Assembly (NCBI GenBank): GCA_900763035.1
Contig: CAAFIS010000210.1
Coordinates: forward strand, 1 to 10,152
Reading direction: 5' to 3'
Source: Clostridia bacterium
GTDB lineage: Bacteria > Bacillota > Clostridia > Oscillospirales > Acutalibacteraceae
Length of the DNA stretch: 10,152 nucleotides
In this document: in pieces, positions 6,850 to 10,152 of the stretch
Layout: every line of letters starts with the position of its first letter
Position numbering within the stretch: the first letter of the stretch is position 1
Notes under the pieces: generated by a model
The model's database searches: none
Told to the model about the DNA's origin: nothing
Seen by the model: only the letters and a program-made list of their open reading frames with translations
Made by a program: the position numbers and the translations under genes

Positions 6850-6857
6850 GGGCCGAC
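6838..6857 (+). other. Perfect 8-bp hairpin with GTGA loop over the propeller stop codon
   Basis: GTCGGCCC (6838-6845), loop GTGA (6846-6849) and GGGCCGAC (6850-6857) form a perfect stem with a GNRA-type tetraloop. The loop contains the TGA stop codon of the propeller gene. No T-run follows, so it is not an ordinary terminator. It lies 27 bases before the start of the solute-binding protein gene and may be a processing or stability element that lets that gene be expressed at its own level. Confidence 0.6.
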
Positions 6858-6870
6858 ACCGCCGAAACGG

Positions 6871-6875
6871 GGAGG
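6871..6875 (+). promoter_or_regulatory. Ribosome binding site that fixes the binding-protein start
   Basis: GGAGG (part of GGGGAGGA) lies 9 bases before the ATG at 6885. The open frame extends further left to 6759 inside the propeller gene, but this site and the signal peptide that begins MKKWIG show that 6885 is the true start. Confidence 0.85.
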
Positions 6876-6884
6876 AACGGACGA

Positions 6885-9776
6885 ATGAAGAAATGGATCG
6901 GTGCCGCCGTTTGCGCACTTTGTGCCGCGCTCCTCGCGGCGGGCGTGCCGGTGATCGCCGCACCGCCGGCGGATACGGTGCCGGATGCCTCCGCATCCGC
7001 ACAGGATACCGCAGCGGCTGCAGCGGCCGCGCCGGACGGCTACCGCGCCTATGCGGCGGCGGTGAGCGATCGCCCCGCCGCGCGGGAAAAGCTGACGGTG
7101 CGCGCATCCGCCTTTTCCGCGCAGAGCGGCACGCCTGCCGAGCGGCTGAGCGGCTACAAGGGCGCGGATGACGTGCTGTTGATCGCGGACGGCGAGAGCA
7201 GCCTGTGCTATACCGTGGATGTCCCGGCGGACGGGCGCTACACGCTTTCGCTGCGCTACTACCCGATGCGCACGACCGACCGGCAGCCAGAGATCGGGCT
7301 GCGGGTGGACGGCGGCTATCCGTTCTCCGGTGCCGACCGTTTTCGGCTGGATCGGGTGTATCAAAGCGAGAGCGAGATCATGACCGATGCCGAGGGCAAC
7401 GAATATGCGCCGCGGCAGGTGGAGGTGTTCGACTGGTACACGCAGACGCTGCGGCTGGCCGACGGGACGGCGGACGGTCCCGTGGAGATATTTTTGACCG
7501 CCGGGCGGCACGAGCTGACGCTCTGCCCCGTATCCGGCACCTATGTATTGGATACGCTGACGCTGTCCCCGCCCGCCGACATCCCGAGCTATGCCGAATA
7601 TCGGCAGCGGCATGCGGACGGCGAAACGGGCGGGCAGGCATATATCAAAATCGAGGCGGAGAGCGCTGCGCGCAAGTCGGATCCGACGCTGCGCCCGGCC
7701 AGCGACCGCACCAGTCCGCTGACCACGCCCTATCACCCCAGCAAGGTGCGCATGAACATCCTGTCCTCGGCGTGGGCATCCCCCGGCCAGTGGCTGGAAT
7801 GGGACCTCGACGCGCCCGCGGACGGGTGGTATGCGCTGGGGTTCCGCTATCAGCAGTTCACGAACATCAACTTCTTCGTCGTGCGGCGGCTCACGCTGGA
7901 CGGCGAGGTGCCGTATACCGAGGCCGGACGTCTGCGCTTCGCCTACGGGCAGGACTGGACCTATGCCACACCGGCGGACGGCAGCGGCCAGCCGTTGTCC
8001 GTTTATCTGACCGCCGGACGGCACACGCTGCGCATGGAGGCGGTGCTCGGCGACTATGCCGCGCTGCTGGACACGCTGGACGGCACCGTGTCCCGCCTAA
8101 ACGAGATATACCGCCAGATCCTGATGATCACCGGCACGTCGCCGGATAAATATCAGGACTATTATCTGGAGCGGGAGATCCCGGAGCTGACGCAGACCTT
8201 CACCGATGCAGCCAAAACGCTGCGCGAACGCTATGCCTATGTCAGGGAGCTGACCGGCACGCAGGGGGCGCAGGCCTCGCTGCTCGGCGTGTTCGCCGCG
8301 CAGCTGGAGAGCTTCGTGGCCGAGCCGGAAACCGTCCCGCTGCGGCTGGCCGAGTTCAAAAACAACGTCGGCTCGCTGGCGGCGTGGGTGCTCGACCTCA
8401 AAAGCCAGCCGCTGGAGCTGGACTACATCTATCTGTGGCAGGCAGACGCGCCGCAGCCCGCCGCGCGGCCGACATTATGGCAGCGCGTGCTGCACGAGAC
8501 GCAGGCGTTCCTTGCCTCGTTCGTCGAGGATTACAACGCCATGGGCACGACCGGCGACGGCGAGAGCATCGAGGTGTGGGTCGGCTCCGGCCGCGATCAG
8601 GCGCAGATCATCCGGATGATGATCAGCGACCTGTACACCCCCACTCACGGCATCGGCGTGCGCCTGAAGCTCGTCAGCGCCGGGATGGTGGAGGCGTTCC
8701 TCTCCGGGCGCACGCCGGACGTGGCACTGTCGGTCGGGCGCGGACAGCCGGTCAACTTGGCGGTGCGCGGCGCATTGGCGGATCTGACGCAGTTCTCCGG
8801 CTTTGCCGAAACGAAGGACTGGTTCGTCCCCGGCGCGCTGGAGCCGTATTATTTTGAGAGCGGCTGCTTCGGCCTGCCGGACACGCAGTCGTTCTATATG
8901 CTGTTCGCCCGCACGGACATTTTGGCGGAGCTTGGCATCGACGTGCCGCAGACATGGGCGCAGCTGTATGCCGCCATCCCCAAGATCCAGCGGTTCAACA
9001 TGGCGGTGGGCATCCCGTACACCACGGTGGACGCCTTCGGCGCGGCGGATGCCGGTCTGGGCGTGCGCAACATCTTCCCTGCCCTGCTGATGCAAAACGG
9101 CGGCAGCTTCTATACCGCCGACAAAAGCAAAACGGCGCTGGGCACGGCTGCGGCGGTGGATGCCTTCGTGCAGTGGGTGGCGCTGTACCGCGACTACGGG
9201 CTGGATCTGACGTATGATCTCTACAACCGTTTCCGCACGGGCGAAACTCCGCTGGCCATCGCGACGTATACCGAGTTCGCGCGGCTGGAGCAGGCCGCGC
9301 CGGAGATCGCCGGGCTGTGGACGATGCAGCCGATCCCCGGTACGCCGCGGGCCGACGGCACGCTCGACCGCACGCAGGCGGGCGCAGGCTCCGCCTGTGT
9401 GATCCTCAGCTCCACGAAAAAGCCGGACGCCGCATGGGACTTTTTGCGGTGGTACTGCTCCGCCGAGGCACAGAGCCGTTATGCCGGCGACGTGGAGGCG
9501 CAGATGGGCGTGCTGGCCCGCGTACCGCTGGCCAACGTCGAGGCGCTCGCCTCCTTATCGTGGACGAAGGCGCAGTACGCCGCGATCCGCGAGCAGCAGA
9601 GCGCCGTGCGCGAGGTGCCGGAGGTGCTGGGCGGCTACTATGTGCTGCGGGGGCTGGACAACGCCTTCCGCGAGGCGGTGTATGAGGGCAAAGAGGCGCG
9701 GGAGGCACTGCGCCGGTACGACCGGCAGATCAACGACGAGATCCGACGCAAGAGGGAGGAGTTCGGCCTTGGATAA
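6885..9776 (+). CDS. Multimodular extracellular ABC solute-binding protein with two CBM-like domains
   Basis: 963 residues. A Sec signal peptide (MKKWIGAAVCALCAALLAAG) probably ends at VIA|A near residue 25; there is no lipobox. Two related beta-sandwich modules follow. Module 1 (about 60-220) has VPADGRYTLSLRYYP and FLTAGRHELTL. Module 2 (about 235-390) has APADGWYALGFRYQQ and YLTAGRHTLRM. They resemble CBM6/CBM35-type galactose-binding-like domains. Residues about 390-555 are mainly helical. From about 560 the protein is a family 1 sugar-binding protein (IEVWVGSGRD, TPDVALSVGRG, GCFGLPDTQSFYMLFARTD, ELGIDVPQTW, GSACVILSS, AWDFLRWYCS). Ordinary family 1 binding proteins are about 400-450 residues, so this is more than twice the normal size. 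It should capture an oligosaccharide for the permease that overlaps its end by 8 bases. The ligand is unknown. How it stays at the membrane without a lipid anchor is unclear. Confidence 0.88.
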   Translation: MKKWIGAAVCALCAALLAAGVPVIAAPPADTVPDASASAQDTAAAAAAAPDGYRAYAAAVSDRPAAREKLTVRASAFSAQSGTPAERLSGYKGADDVLLIADGESSLCYTVDVPADGRYTLSLRYYPMRTTDRQPEIGLRVDGGYPFSGADRFRLDRVYQSESEIMTDAEGNEYAPRQVEVFDWYTQTLRLADGTADGPVEIFLTAGRHELTLCPVSGTYVLDTLTLSPPADIPSYAEYRQRHADGETGGQAYIKIEAESAARKSDPTLRPASDRTSPLTTPYHPSKVRMNILSSAWASPGQWLEWDLDAPADGWYALGFRYQQFTNINFFVVRRLTLDGEVPYTEAGRLRFAYGQDWTYATPADGSGQPLSVYLTAGRHTLRMEAVLGDYAALLDTLDGTVSRLNEIYRQILMITGTSPDKYQDYYLEREIPELTQTFTDAAKTLRERYAYVRELTGTQGAQASLLGVFAAQLESFVAEPETVPLRLAEFKNNVGSLAAWVLDLKSQPLELDYIYLWQADAPQPAARPTLWQRVLHETQAFLASFVEDYNAMGTTGDGESIEVWVGSGRDQAQIIRMMISDLYTPTHGIGVRLKLVSAGMVEAFLSGRTPDVALSVGRGQPVNLAVRGALADLTQFSGFAETKDWFVPGALEPYYFESGCFGLPDTQSFYMLFARTDILAELGIDVPQTWAQLYAAIPKIQRFNMAVGIPYTTVDAFGAADAGLGVRNIFPALLMQNGGSFYTADKSKTALGTAAAVDAFVQWVALYRDYGLDLTYDLYNRFRTGETPLAIATYTEFARLEQAAPEIAGLWTMQPIPGTPRADGTLDRTQAGAGSACVILSSTKKPDAAWDFLRWYCSAEAQSRYAGDVEAQMGVLARVPLANVEALASLSWTKAQYAAIREQQSAVREVPEVLGGYYVLRGLDNAFREAVYEGKEAREALRRYDRQINDEIRRKREEFGLG
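9754..9759 (+). promoter_or_regulatory. Ribosome binding site supporting a TTG start for the permease
   Basis: GGGAGG, 9 bases before the TTG at 9769, inside the last codons of the binding-protein gene. No in-frame ATG exists before residue 62 of the permease, so this site selects TTG as the start. Confidence 0.75.
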
Positions 9777-10152
9777 ACGCAGATGGCTGCCGCGCGCCCC
9801 GCGCGCGGACGAGATCCGGCGCCCGTGGCGGCGCGAGCTGCGCGACTACCGCCAGCTCTACCTGCTGCTGCTGCCGTTCTGCCTGCTGTTCTTCTTTCTG
9901 TACATCGTGCCGATCCTGTCGTCGATCGGGCTGAGCCTGACCTACTACAATATGTTCGGCACGCCGAAGTTCATCGGGCTGCGCAACTATATCGATCTGT
10001 TCCTCAACGACGACGTGTTTTTCATCGCCCTGCGCAATACCCTGCTGTTCGCGGTGATCACCGGGCCGCTGAGCTATCTGCTATGCTTTTTCGCCGCGTG
10101 GCTGATCAACGAGATGCCGCGCAGCGTACGCGTGCTGCTGACGCTGGTGTTC
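9769..10152 (+). CDS. ABC sugar transporter permease, MalF/UgpA type, 5' part only
   Basis: 128 codons from a TTG at 9769, open to the right window edge. The protein starts MDKRRW, followed by a positively charged cytoplasmic head with several Arg residues (to about residue 28), as expected for the inside-positive rule. Membrane segment 1 spans about 30-57 (LYLLLLPFCLLFFFLYIVP). The stretch FIGLRNYIDLF (68-78) is the hallmark of the first permease subunit of family 1 carbohydrate importers. Segment 2 spans about 91-113, and a third begins at about 121. The conserved EAA loop that contacts the ATPase should lie beyond the window. The 8-base overlap with the binding-protein gene indicates translational coupling, and a second permease gene would be expected next. 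The imported sugar is presumably the ligand of the upstream binding protein. Confidence 0.9.
   Translation, partial: MDKRRWLPRAPRADEIRRPWRRELRDYRQLYLLLLPFCLLFFFLYIVPILSSIGLSLTYYNMFGTPKFIGLRNYIDLFLNDDVFFIALRNTLLFAVITGPLSYLLCFFAAWLINEMPRSVRVLLTLVF

Noticed and set aside
6759..6884. N-terminal extension of the binding protein inside the propeller gene
   Set aside because: It would bury the signal peptide 42 residues in and ignore the GGAGG that sits 9 bases before the ATG at 6885.
5017..7107. 696-residue minus-strand open frame opposite the propeller gene
   Set aside because: The plus-strand gene has PDG-type propeller repeats, a strong ribosome binding site and operon spacing. The antisense frame is low-information Arg/His/Ala/Pro sequence.
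6825..8024. 399-residue minus-strand open frame opposite the binding-protein modules
   Set aside because: A shadow frame: the plus-strand frame has a signal peptide and two repeated sandwich modules.

Overview
The window is a carbohydrate-utilisation locus from a GC-rich Gram-positive bacterium, most likely a clostridial (Oscillospirales-type) gut or environmental anaerobe. The reasons are strong AGGAGG-type ribosome binding sites, a lipoprotein with a long Ser/Gly/Thr/Pro linker, the order sugar-binding protein then MalF/UgpA-type permease, and GC-biased third positions. The taxonomic guess is an inference; there is no marker gene.

Layout. Two transcription units diverge from a 266-base intergenic region (2478-2743). 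Leftward: a 291-residue protein (1602-2477, minus) that looks like only the N-terminal beta-sandwich of the GH123/DUF4091 family plus a helical tail. It is coupled by an ATGA overlap to a full GH123/DUF4091-like enzyme without a signal peptide (1-1605, minus), whose C-terminus lies outside the window. Rightward: a lipoprotein paralogue of that enzyme (2744-4771), a 685-residue beta-propeller protein without a signal peptide (4792-6849), a 963-residue secreted ABC solute-binding protein with two carbohydrate-binding-like sandwich modules at its N-terminus (6885-9776), and the start of an ABC sugar permease (9769 to the window end). All rightward genes are tightly spaced or overlapping and form one operon.

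How they may work together (inference). The lipoprotein glycosidase would trim a glycan outside the cell. The multimodular binding protein and permease would capture and import the oligosaccharide. The cytoplasmic GH123-like enzyme, the propeller protein and the small sandwich protein would act on the imported product. GH123 enzymes characterised so far are beta-N-acetylgalactosaminidases, but these proteins are distant enough that the substrate is unknown.

Regulation. The divergent region holds a clear leftward TATAAT inside an 8-bp inverted repeat, a GC-rich hairpin with a T-run, and a 10-bp inverted repeat enclosing both. A near-copy of one operator half region lies on the rightward side. 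A perfect hairpin with a GNRA-type loop encloses the stop codon of the propeller gene, just before the binding-protein gene. No RNA genes, insertion sequences, phage genes or CRISPR arrays were seen.
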